Assembly (NCBI GenBank): GCA_017960985.1
Contig: JAGCYD010000080.1
Span: forward strand, 62,001 to 126,000
From: Bacteroidaceae bacterium
GTDB lineage: Bacteria; Bacteroidota; Bacteroidia; Bacteroidales; Bacteroidaceae
Length of the DNA stretch: 64,000 bases
Direction of reading: 5' to 3'
Position 1 is the stretch's first letter. Every line of letters begins with the position of its first letter. The position numbers were made by a program, and so were the translations under genes. A model generated the notes under the pieces. That model did not search any database. It saw nothing but the letters and a program-made list of their open reading frames with translations, and was not told the DNA's origin. Below are positions 16,934 to 24,774 of this stretch, piece after piece.

Positions 16934-19900
16934 TCATTTCTGTTTTTTACTTTTATCGTTCAGTTTCCAGTACACCACAGGAAGAACGGTAACGACAAGT
17001 ACCAATGTTCCGATGCCGCCCGCAAAGATGGTGATGCCGACCGGCATCCAAAACGAACTGCCTGCGATAATCATCGGGATGACACCTACCGCCGTTGTTG
17101 CCGTAGTGAGGAAAATGGGCACCATACGACGACGACCAGCATCGAAAGCGGCATCGTGCGCCGTCCACCCTTCTTCCATGCGCTGGTCAGCATGTTCAAA
17201 TATCAATATCTCGTTGCGCATGATAATTCCCATCAGGGTGATGAATCCGAACAACGAGGTGAGGCCAAGCGTCTTGTTAGCAATAAACAAACCTATCATA
17301 GCTCCAGGTACAGACAGAGAGATGGCAAGCATGCAGACGATGGTGATGCCGAAGCGCTTGAAGTTGAATAGGATGAAGAAGAAGATAATGATGAGCGAAA
17401 GGCTTATACCACCGAGTATCTGCGGAACCATCTCGCCGTTTTTCTCCACTTCGCCACCGACCTCAGAGCGGATGCCCTTGGGCAGAGGCAAGTCGGCCAA
17501 TATTTTCTCTATCTGCGCCTGGATGGGGGCTGCCAGCACTTCGCGCTTGCCTTCGGCCAAAACGCTTAGGCAACGCTCGCCATTCCGATGTAGGATTTTC
17601 GTCTCGCTCCATACAGGTTCCACCTCTGCCACCTGTCGCAGGGGAGCACTTCTGCCCGAAATAGTGGTCAGATAGACATTCCCCACATTGCCGAGTTGCA
17701 TGTCTGTTGTCTGATTATCCTTTATGACGATGGGCACTTCGTAGTCGTCCTCCCAGACACTACCAATCTGTATGTCACCAGTCTGCAGCATCAGTTGCGA
17801 CTGGGCCGTTGTGCGATTGATGCCCAATTGTGCCGAAGCAACGGGGTCGAGTTGGACATCCAATATCGGATGGGGCTGGTCGTAGTCGGTATGCACCCAT
17901 TCGATGCCCGGAATATGGCGCATCTTCTCCATGAGCATCTCTGCGGCAGCATTCAGACTGTCCATATTCTCGCCATAGAAGCGGTATTCATAAGTGGGCA
18001 CGAAGAGGTAGTCCATCTGCTTGAAGCGCACATAAGCCTCGGGCCAATGGTTGCTCCATTTGGGGGCATACTCATTAAGCATGTCCAAGGTGGTCTGGAT
18101 GCTTGGGGTGTTGACAATCAACTGGGCATAGTTACGACCTGCTATCTGAGGAGCGTATGTAACCTGAAAACGCGGGCTACTGCAACCGATAAAGGAGGTT
18201 ACGCTCGTCACACGCTCGTCGCGCTGAAGTACATGGCGCAAACTATCGGCCACCTCGCGAGTGCGGTCCAAGCCTTCGCCTTCGGGCAGATATATCTCCA
18301 CGGCAAACTGATTGCGGTCGGCATAGGGAAACTGACGCATCTTCAGATTGGGATATATCAAGCTCGTAAGTGCCACCAGAACCACAGCCCCTATCATTGT
18401 CAGATAGGGATTCTTGAAGGTCCACTTCAAGGCCTTTTCGTAAATCTGCTGTACCCACACGGTTAGATCGAAGCGACCCTCCCGCTTAGGCTGGATTTTC
18501 TTAATGATGGCGGCATTGAGTATAGGTATCACAAAGACGGCAACAGCCAGAGAAACCATCAGATTGATAGTCATCGTGGCAGGGAAGATTTTTAAGACAT
18601 CATACGGTTCGGCGGTCATTGTCAGTATCAAGGGATAAAAGATGACACAGATACAAACCGTAGCAAGCATCATCGGCGCGAAATATTGCTGTACGGCCTT
18701 CACCGCCGATTCGCGACGCCCGAGGCCCTGTCCCAAATATTCCAGATAGCCGTCGATAACGACGATGCTATTGTCCACAATCATTCCCAAGACAACAATC
18801 AGACAGGCCAGCGACATGATGTTCAGTTCGATACCGGAAGCATACATGATGCCGATGCTGGTGAATGTACTCAAAGGGATTGTGATGGCGGCCACGATAG
18901 CACTCCGTATAGGAAAGAGCACCATCATCACCAAAACAATAATCACCATAGACTCAATAAGGTCACGCAGGAAATTGTGTACAGAGTCGCCCACAACCTT
19001 GGGCTGGTCAGTAATACGGCGAATCTCCACATCGGCGGGAAGATAATCCTTCTTAAAGGCAGAAAGCACTTTCTCCACCTGTTCACCATAGCGCACAATG
19101 TTGTTACCTGGCTGCATCTCCAACGACAGAAGCACACAACGGTTTCCATTGTTCTCGATATAACTCTTGCTGGTGTCGTACTCACGCTTCACGACTGCGA
19201 TATCACGCACCCGAACCACCTTATTGCCAGAACTGTAGATTATCTGGTTGGCAATCTCCTCCTCGCTGTTTGTCGTAGGCGACACATGGAGGGTAATATT
19301 TTGGGTTGCCCCAGTCACACTTCCGCTGGTGGTTATCAGTCCCTGTCCGCTGACGGCTCGCATCAGCGCAGCCTGACCAATGCCGTATGCCGCAAGGCGT
19401 TCGCGGTCGACATACAGCGTAAGTTGTTCCTTGACATTGCCATACTGGCGCACATTGCTTACCGACTCCACACGACGAAGCCTGTCGGCAAGTTCGTCGC
19501 TATACTGCTGTAACTCGCGATAACTGCGCTGGTCGCTCTCAAGGGTTATCAGCAGGGCGCTGGCATCGCCGAAATCGTCGTTCACAATCACAGCCAATAC
19601 GCCTGGAGGCAGGCTACTCTTGAAGGAGTTGATGCCGTGCTTCAGTTTGCTCCACACCTCATCCTTGTTCGAAGTCTTATCTTGCAACTGTACCATAAAG
19701 ATACACATGCCGTTGCGACTTTCCGAGGTAGTCTTTACACGATTCACCTCCTTGAAAGTAAAGAGGTAACGCTCCAAAGGCTTTGCCACCTGCACCTCGA
19801 TTTCCTCGCTCGTTGCGCCTGGCATCACGGCGACAACCAAACCCTGGCGCACGGTGTATGCGGGAAATTCATCCTTGGGCATCACATACAAACCATACAA

Positions 19901-19987
19901 GCCAAAGCAGAAAAGCAACACGGTGAGCAATGTTGCTATACGATAATTCTTAACAGGCCATGCGGCCCAACTCTTTTGCCAATCCAT
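16934..19987 (-). CDS. RND efflux pump inner-membrane permease (AcrB/MexB family)
   Basis: 1017 residues, the normal size for a proton-driven RND transporter. The N-terminal membrane helix (TLLTVLLFCFGLYGLYVMP) is followed by the porter-domain signature YTVRQGLVVAVMPGATSEEIEVQVAKPLE. Transmembrane helix 4 has LACLIVVLGMIVDNSIVVIDG with the charged Asp and Asn used for proton relay. A second repeat begins near residue 530 and ends with the C-terminal helices. It sits between the adaptor and outer-membrane channel genes of one operon. The divergent AraC regulator at 21220 probably controls it. Sequence alone does not say whether it exports drugs, bile salts or other amphiphiles. Confidence 0.95.
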   Translation of the reverse strand: MDWQKSWAAWPVKNYRIATLLTVLLFCFGLYGLYVMPKDEFPAYTVRQGLVVAVMPGATSEEIEVQVAKPLERYLFTFKEVNRVKTTSESRNGMCIFMVQLQDKTSNKDEVWSKLKHGINSFKSSLPPGVLAVIVNDDFGDASALLITLESDQRSYRELQQYSDELADRLRRVESVSNVRQYGNVKEQLTLYVDRERLAAYGIGQAALMRAVSGQGLITTSGSVTGATQNITLHVSPTTNSEEEIANQIIYSSGNKVVRVRDIAVVKREYDTSKSYIENNGNRCVLLSLEMQPGNNIVRYGEQVEKVLSAFKKDYLPADVEIRRITDQPKVVGDSVHNFLRDLIESMVIIVLVMMVLFPIRSAIVAAITIPLSTFTSIGIMYASGIELNIMSLACLIVVLGMIVDNSIVVIDGYLEYLGQGLGRRESAVKAVQQYFAPMMLATVCICVIFYPLILTMTAEPYDVLKIFPATMTINLMVSLAVAVFVIPILNAAIIKKIQPKREGRFDLTVWVQQIYEKALKWTFKNPYLTMIGAVVLVALTSLIYPNLKMRQFPYADRNQFAVEIYLPEGEGLDRTREVADSLRHVLQRDERVTSVTSFIGCSSPRFQVTYAPQIAGRNYAQLIVNTPSIQTTLDMLNEYAPKWSNHWPEAYVRFKQMDYLFVPTYEYRFYGENMDSLNAAAEMLMEKMRHIPGIEWVHTDYDQPHPILDVQLDPVASAQLGINRTTAQSQLMLQTGDIQIGSVWEDDYEVPIVIKDNQTTDMQLGNVGNVYLTTISGRSAPLRQVAEVEPVWSETKILHRNGERCLSVLAEGKREVLAAPIQAQIEKILADLPLPKGIRSEVGGEVEKNGEMVPQILGGISLSLIIIFFFILFNFKRFGITIVCMLAISLSVPGAMIGLFIANKTLGLTSLFGFITLMGIIMRNEILIFEHADQRMEEGWTAHDAAFDAGRRRMVPIFLTTATTAVGVIPMIIAGSSFWMPVGITIFAGGIGTLVLVVTVLPVVYWKLNDKSKKQK

Positions 19988-19999
19988 GTCGTACTATAT

Positions 20000-21022
20000 T
20001 CAGTAAACCACAGGTGTACCTTCACCCAACTTCTGATAACCCTGGACAATCACAGGGTCTCCTTCCTTAACTCCTGTCGTTACGACCACACGGTTTCCTG
20101 TGGTCTGCCCTATCGTGACGGGATTCCGATAAGCCTTACCGTCTTTAGCCATCCACACGAACAGACTCTTATCCGTAGCCTGCTGTACGGCCTTAATCGG
20201 CAGGGTTATTTTCGGCTCTAGGTTCTCGCCGTTGGTCTCCATATCCACACGAGCCACCATTCCTGGCAGCAACTTATGCTCGGGGTTTGTCAGATTGATA
20301 TGGATGTCATAAGTATGGGTCACTGGGTCGGCACTGACACCCTTCTCGATACGACCACCCGTGAATACCTCTCCCTGAAGGGCATCGACGGTTATTTTCG
20401 TCGAAGTGCCTGCCGTGATACCCGCAATCTCACGCTCAGGGATGCTCACACGAACCTTAACGCGGTCAATGGAAAGTATGGTCAGTACGGGTTCGGTAGG
20501 CAATACCGTCTCGCCTACGCCCAATACCTTATTGCCCACAACTCCATTGCATGGGGCATAGATACTGCAGTCCTTCAAATTCTTTTCGCACAAATCGTAG
20601 GAGGCCTGGGCTTGCTGGACCTTGCTCTCGACTTCCACCCATTGCATCTCGGATATCGAATTGCTTTCGTGCAGTTGCTTCATACGCGCCTGAGCATCCA
20701 GCGCTTGATTCAAGGAAGCCTTAGCCGCAGCCAACGCATTCCGGGCCTGTGTGTCGTCAATTGTGGCAAGCAACTGCCCCCTTCTTACATTCTGGCCCTC
20801 GCTGACGGTTATCGTCTTTAACATGGCCATTCCCGTGAAACTCACCATCGTACTGGATTCTTCCTCCACAACACCCACATAGGGCAACTGGGCATAGTTC
20901 CGGCTCAAGGTAGCCTTCTCAACCTCCACACGAAGCGTTTCCTCTTCTTTCATCTCTTGCTTACTGCCACAAGCCGTCAGGAGAAGTAGTGAGCCCAGAA
21001 CTGGAATAAGTAATCTTTTCAT
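20000..21022 (-). CDS. RND efflux periplasmic adaptor lipoprotein (membrane fusion protein)
   Basis: 340 residues, lipoprotein signal peptide with lipobox LTAC (Cys18). The adaptor links the RND pump to the TolC-like channel. The order is biotinyl-lipoyl half-motif (MLKTITVSEGQNVRRGQLLATIDD), coiled-coil hairpin (ARNALAAAKASLNQALDAQARMKQL), second lipoyl half (ICDL...IYAPCNGVVGNKVLGVGETV), then beta-barrel and membrane-proximal domains. First gene of the efflux operon, 12 bases before the pump, with a consensus promoter at 21072-21102. Confidence 0.94.
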   Translation of the reverse strand: MKRLLIPVLGSLLLLTACGSKQEMKEEETLRVEVEKATLSRNYAQLPYVGVVEEESSTMVSFTGMAMLKTITVSEGQNVRRGQLLATIDDTQARNALAAAKASLNQALDAQARMKQLHESNSISEMQWVEVESKVQQAQASYDLCEKNLKDCSIYAPCNGVVGNKVLGVGETVLPTEPVLTILSIDRVKVRVSIPEREIAGITAGTSTKITVDALQGEVFTGGRIEKGVSADPVTHTYDIHINLTNPEHKLLPGMVARVDMETNGENLEPKITLPIKAVQQATDKSLFVWMAKDGKAYRNPVTIGQTTGNRVVVTTGVKEGDPVIVQGYQKLGEGTPVVY

Positions 21023-21071
21023 TGTCGTATATCTTTATTTATTATGTTTCCGTTCTTCATCAAAAACATTG

Positions 21072-21102
21072 CAAAGTTACGCCTTTTGGTATATCGGGCA
21101 AA
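21072..21102 (-). promoter_or_regulatory. Promoter of the RND efflux operon
   Basis: Minus-strand -33 TTTG (21099-21102) and -7 TAACTTTG (21072-21079), 19 bases apart. Predicted transcript start near 21065 gives a leader of about 43 bases. Confidence 0.6.
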
Positions 21103-21111
21103 GACCTGATA

Positions 21112-21127
21112 GGACATACTTTTGTCC
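21112..21127. promoter_or_regulatory. Possible operator in the divergent araC-efflux region
   Basis: An inverted repeat GGACA-N6-TGTCC lies 10 bases upstream of the efflux -33 element, and GGACATA recurs at about 21207 just before the regulator start. Position suits binding by the divergent AraC-type protein, but this is inference only. Confidence 0.3.
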
Positions 21128-21177
21128 GAAAGGTTGAATAATTTGATTTCTATTAGGAAAATAAGACAGGAAATCGC

Positions 21178-21185
21178 TATATTTG
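21178..21185 (+). promoter_or_regulatory. -7 element of the AraC-type regulator promoter
   Basis: TATATTTG 34 bases before the ATG at 21220. No TTTG is present at the expected -33 distance, as may happen for a regulated promoter. Confidence 0.4.
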
Positions 21186-21219
21186 TGGTCGAAATAAGAA
21201 CAAACGGACATAAAGGCTC

Positions 21220-22152
21220 ATGAACAAAAAGAACAATGTAGAGAGTATATCCCTACTCAAACTACTGAACGAAGGCATACTGGATTCCAAACGCGGCATC
21301 CTTTATGGCGAATATGGCTTTATTGTTACGGACATTACCTTCGATGAGATGCGTGAGAACGACCAACCGCTATTCCGTTTCCCTACCCGTCTGGAGTCCT
21401 ATGCCGTATTGTTATGTGCCGAAGGCGAGTTTACCATGAGTTGCAATCTGCAGCAACTAACCATCGGACCGCAGATGGCTTTCTTCATCAAGCCAGGTTC
21501 CATCATACAGTGCGACCTTACAGAGAACTGCCGTTTCTCAGTTATCCTGTTCGAAGAGGACTTGCTCAACCAGATGAATCTCTCCATGCAGAAACTGCTA
21601 CCCCACCTGGGTATGCTCAGTCAACTTTCCTGCATCAATCTCACCCCCGAAGTATTCGACCTCCTGAACCGACAAATCAGTATGGTGGCTGCGTGCATCA
21701 GTCAATCCTCATCACTATCTTATTATGACGAGGCGGTAAAGGCATCCATCTGTACCTTTGCCTACAGTTTCATGTCCATACTGATTCAGGAAATCAACCT
21801 CCACGAGACACAAGATTCCCAGATACACACTCGCGAAGAAGAAATCTTCCGTCGTTTCATCCAACTCGTCACCGAGCACTACCGATATGAGCGGAAGGTT
21901 ATCTTCTATGCCCGCCTGATGCACATCACACCCAAGTACCTCAGTTCCCTCATTCGCAAGGTGTCTGGCTATGGAGCCTCGAAATGGATTGACGACTGCG
22001 TGGTGCTCGACTCGAAGAACCTGCTCAAGTATTCATCTATGAGCATTCAGGAAATCGCCTACTATCTAAACTTCCCCAATCAGAGTTTCTTTGGCCGTTG
22101 GTTCAAAGACCACACAGGCATGTCGCCAAAGGCTTATCGAGATAGCGAATAA
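21220..22152 (+). CDS. AraC-family transcriptional regulator
   Basis: 310 residues. The N-terminal part (about 1-180) fits a cupin-like sensing domain. The C-terminal 100 residues carry two helix-turn-helix motifs typical of AraC/XylS proteins: ERKVIFYARLMHITPKYLSSLIRKVSG and SIQEIAYYLNFPNQSFFGRWFKDHTGMSPKAYR. It is transcribed away from the RND efflux operon with a 197-base shared control region, so local control of the pump is likely. The inducer is unknown. Confidence 0.9.
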   Translation: MNKKNNVESISLLKLLNEGILDSKRGILYGEYGFIVTDITFDEMRENDQPLFRFPTRLESYAVLLCAEGEFTMSCNLQQLTIGPQMAFFIKPGSIIQCDLTENCRFSVILFEEDLLNQMNLSMQKLLPHLGMLSQLSCINLTPEVFDLLNRQISMVAACISQSSSLSYYDEAVKASICTFAYSFMSILIQEINLHETQDSQIHTREEEIFRRFIQLVTEHYRYERKVIFYARLMHITPKYLSSLIRKVSGYGASKWIDDCVVLDSKNLLKYSSMSIQEIAYYLNFPNQSFFGRWFKDHTGMSPKAYRDSE

Positions 22153-22154
22153 AA

Positions 22155-22250
22155 AATAAGGAAGTTTCCTTGTGGTCATAAGAAAGCTTCCTTATTGATG
22201 TAAGACAGTATCCTTATTAATATAGGAATAGTATCGTGTCCTTATTGGGC
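22155..22250. repeat. 22-bp tandem array with AAGGAA/TTCCTT palindrome (array C), also terminator-like
   Basis: Palindromic cores repeat at 22-base spacing: AAGGAAGTTTCCTT (22158-22171), AAGAAAGCTTCCTT (22180-22193) and AAGACAGTATCCTT (22202-22215). A decayed fourth lies near 22224, and another TCCTTATT at 22239-22246. The array fills the convergent gap between the AraC-type gene and thrC and runs a few bases into the thrC end. The outer arms AATAAGGAAG (22155-22164) and CTTCCTTATT (22187-22196) can also pair as a longer hairpin and act as a bidirectional terminator. Confidence 0.65.
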
Positions 22251-23552
22251 AAGCAAGAATTTCTTGAAATCGGCAAACTCCCCTGTCATGGGTACGCTTT
22301 GCTTCTTTCCCTGCATAAAGGCTGCCAGGCGTGCAGGAATAGCCACTTCAGTTCCCGTTATCTCCTCTACCGTCGTCTTGAACTTGGCAGGATGAGCCGT
22401 TTCGAGGAAGAAACCGACTTCGCCTGGTTGTAGTCCTTCTTTCAAGGCACGATATCCACAGGCTCCGTGGGGGTCGAGTTGATAGCCTGTATCACGCAAA
22501 CACTGGCACAGGGTTTCGGCAATCTGCTTATCATTGTATGTTGCACCAGAGATATCTTTCACAATAGCTTCGTGGCTCTTGCCATAGAGGTCGTAGATAC
22601 GGGCAAAGTTGCTCGGATCGCCCACATCCATCGCATTGGCCAAGGTCTGCACGCTATCACGCGGTTCATACTTGCCCGTTTGCAGGTAGTTATAGAAAAT
22701 GTCATTGGCATTATTGGCCGCAATGAAACGACTGACAGGCAATCCCATCCGCTTGCCGAACAATGCCGAGCAGATGTTTCCGAAGTTACCGCTCGGTACA
22801 CAGCATACGACCTTGTCGGCCTTGCCCATACGCTTCAACTGGGCATAGGCATAGAAATAATAGAAACTCTGAGGTAGGAAACGCGCCACATTGATACTAT
22901 TTGCCGAGGTAAGTTTCATGTGTTCATTAAGTTCGGCATCCATGAAGGCTGACTTCACCAGACGCTGGCAGTCATCGAACACGCCATCCACCTCTACAGC
23001 AGTAATATTCTTGCCCAGTGTAGTAAACTGACACTCCTGGATGGGGCTAACCTTTCCCTTGGGATAAAGCACATAGACATGTATACCCTCGACACCCAAA
23101 AAGCCATTGGCTACTGCAGAACCCGTGTCGCCGCTCGTGGCGACGAGGACATTAATTAGATTATTCGAAGTACTCTGAGCATTCCGAGTAAAATAACTCA
23201 ACAGGCGTGCCATAAACCGTGCACCCACATCCTTGAAGGCAAGGGTCGGACCATGAAAAAGTTCCAGCGAATAGATATTCTCTTCCACAGAAACCAGAGG
23301 GCAATCGAAGGAAAGTGTATCATACACAATGCGACGCAAATCCTCGGCAGGGATATCCTCACCAAAGAAAGCATCTGCAACGGTATAGGCTATCTCCTGG
23401 AACGACATTTCCGCGATGTGGTCAAAGAACTCTTGTGGCAAAGCCTTGATACGCTCGGGCATATAAAGGCCTCTATCCTCGGCCAATCCTTTTACCACGG
23501 CCTTTTCGAGTGTGGCAAATGGAGCCTGTCCATTAGTGCTATAGTATTTCAT
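22242..23552 (-). CDS. thrC: Threonine synthase
   Basis: 436 residues, a pyridoxal-phosphate enzyme converting O-phosphohomoserine to threonine in the cytoplasm. Diagnostic segments are MKYYSTNGQAPFATLEKAVVKGL at the N-terminus, ELFHGPTLAFKDVGARF with the PLP-binding lysine (AFKD), VLVATSGDTGSAVANGF and VVCCVPSGNFGNICSA. Last gene of the thrA-apgM-thrC operon; it begins 3 bases after the apgM stop. Confidence 0.96.
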   Translation of the reverse strand: MKYYSTNGQAPFATLEKAVVKGLAEDRGLYMPERIKALPQEFFDHIAEMSFQEIAYTVADAFFGEDIPAEDLRRIVYDTLSFDCPLVSVEENIYSLELFHGPTLAFKDVGARFMARLLSYFTRNAQSTSNNLINVLVATSGDTGSAVANGFLGVEGIHVYVLYPKGKVSPIQECQFTTLGKNITAVEVDGVFDDCQRLVKSAFMDAELNEHMKLTSANSINVARFLPQSFYYFYAYAQLKRMGKADKVVCCVPSGNFGNICSALFGKRMGLPVSRFIAANNANDIFYNYLQTGKYEPRDSVQTLANAMDVGDPSNFARIYDLYGKSHEAIVKDISGATYNDKQIAETLCQCLRDTGYQLDPHGACGYRALKEGLQPGEVGFFLETAHPAKFKTTVEEITGTEVAIPARLAAFMQGKKQSVPMTGEFADFKKFLLAQ

Positions 23553-23554
23553 AT

Positions 23555-23575
23555 TTCAAGATTCATTATTCATAA
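23555..23575. repeat. 7-base repeat at the apgM-thrC junction
   Basis: TTCAAGA, TTCATTA, TTCATAA on the plus strand. They encode the last residues (MNNES) and stop of the apgM-type protein just before the thrC start. Confidence 0.5.
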
Positions 23576-24773
23576 AACGATATATAAACTCGTTGCCCTT
23601 CAGCAGACCATAACTACCCGACTTGCTAGCTTCCTCGTCGAAAGTCTGGACGCTATCGGGGATTATCCCGCGATAATAGATACAGAATGGTATGGGTTCT
23701 GCCGTATGGGTACGATGGGCAACAGGAGTCGGATGGTCTGGCAACAGGGCAATAGCCACAGGCTCATCCCATTTTTCCACTTCATCCAAGATGGGGGCGG
23801 CAAGGCGTTTATCGAGATTCTCGATACAACGAAGTTTCAGTTCCAAATCACCATCATGCCCAGCCTCATCACTCGCCTCCACATGAAGATATACGAAATC
23901 GTCCGTACGCAAAGCCTCAATAGCAGCCTGCGCCTTACCTTCGTAGTTGGTATCCCAAAGTCCCGTAGCCCCTTCCACATCAATGGTACGCAATCCAGCA
24001 TACCTACCGATACCACGCATTAAATCCACGGCTGTAATCATCGCACCACTCTTGATTTGCGGAAAGGTCTGTGTGAGAGGAGTCATCTTGGGACGATTAC
24101 CTGCTCCCCAAGGCCATATACTGCTGACAGGGTCCATACCCTTGGCTACCCGTTCCCGATTCAGGGGATGGTCACGAAGGAGTTCCTGACTTTTGAGTAT
24201 CAATTCCGTAAGTAGTTTTGCCGTAGGCTCTGCTTCGGGAGTCTCCGCCTGAGGCAGATGGTCACGCCACGGTTGCATGGGAACATCATGGGGAGGGGTT
24301 AGGTGCACATGCTTATTGCCACCCTTTACGACCAACAAGTTCCGATACTGTACACCTGTATAAAAATGAACTTTCTCGCTTCCCAGATGCTCCTGCAGGT
24401 AACGAATCAATACATCGGATTCTTCCGTTTCCATACGACCGCAGGAATGGTTCTTCAGTAAAGCCCCATCAAGGCAGACAAAATTACAACGAATGGCGAG
24501 GTCGTCGGACGCCAACTCTACCTCAATACTAGCAGCCTCCAACGGGCCTCGCCCTTCGTAAACGATATGCTGGTCATAACCCAATATACTACTATTTGCC
24601 ACCTCACTACCTGGATGGAACCCTTCGGGAACGGTTATCAACCTACCATTGCGCCCGTTGCGTGCCAAGAAATCAAAGTGAGGGGTATCGGCATACTGCA
24701 ACGGGGTCTTCCCACCCAGTTGCTCACATGGCCAATCGGCCATTCCGTCACCCAATATAATTAGATGCTTCAT
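23556..24773 (-). CDS. ApgM-type phosphoglycerate mutase homologue, proposed homoserine kinase
   Basis: 405 residues of the alkaline-phosphatase-like, cofactor-independent mutase family (ApgM). Visible are the metal-binding start HLIILGDGMADWP, the nucleophile region PGSEVANSSILGYD, LRCNFVCLDG-like IRCNFVCLDG, EGATGLWDTNYEGKAQA, YLHVEASDEAGHDGDLELK and LLPDHPTPVAHRTHTAEPIPF. In this operon position, between thrA and thrC, such proteins are annotated as proposed homoserine kinases, filling the gap left by the missing thrB. No GHMP-type thrB is present here. It starts 1 base after the thrA stop. The family call is firm; the kinase role rests on gene context. Confidence 0.85.
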   Translation of the reverse strand: MKHLIILGDGMADWPCEQLGGKTPLQYADTPHFDFLARNGRNGRLITVPEGFHPGSEVANSSILGYDQHIVYEGRGPLEAASIEVELASDDLAIRCNFVCLDGALLKNHSCGRMETEESDVLIRYLQEHLGSEKVHFYTGVQYRNLLVVKGGNKHVHLTPPHDVPMQPWRDHLPQAETPEAEPTAKLLTELILKSQELLRDHPLNRERVAKGMDPVSSIWPWGAGNRPKMTPLTQTFPQIKSGAMITAVDLMRGIGRYAGLRTIDVEGATGLWDTNYEGKAQAAIEALRTDDFVYLHVEASDEAGHDGDLELKLRCIENLDKRLAAPILDEVEKWDEPVAIALLPDHPTPVAHRTHTAEPIPFCIYYRGIIPDSVQTFDEEASKSGSYGLLKGNEFIYRFMNNES

Positions 24774-24774
24774 G

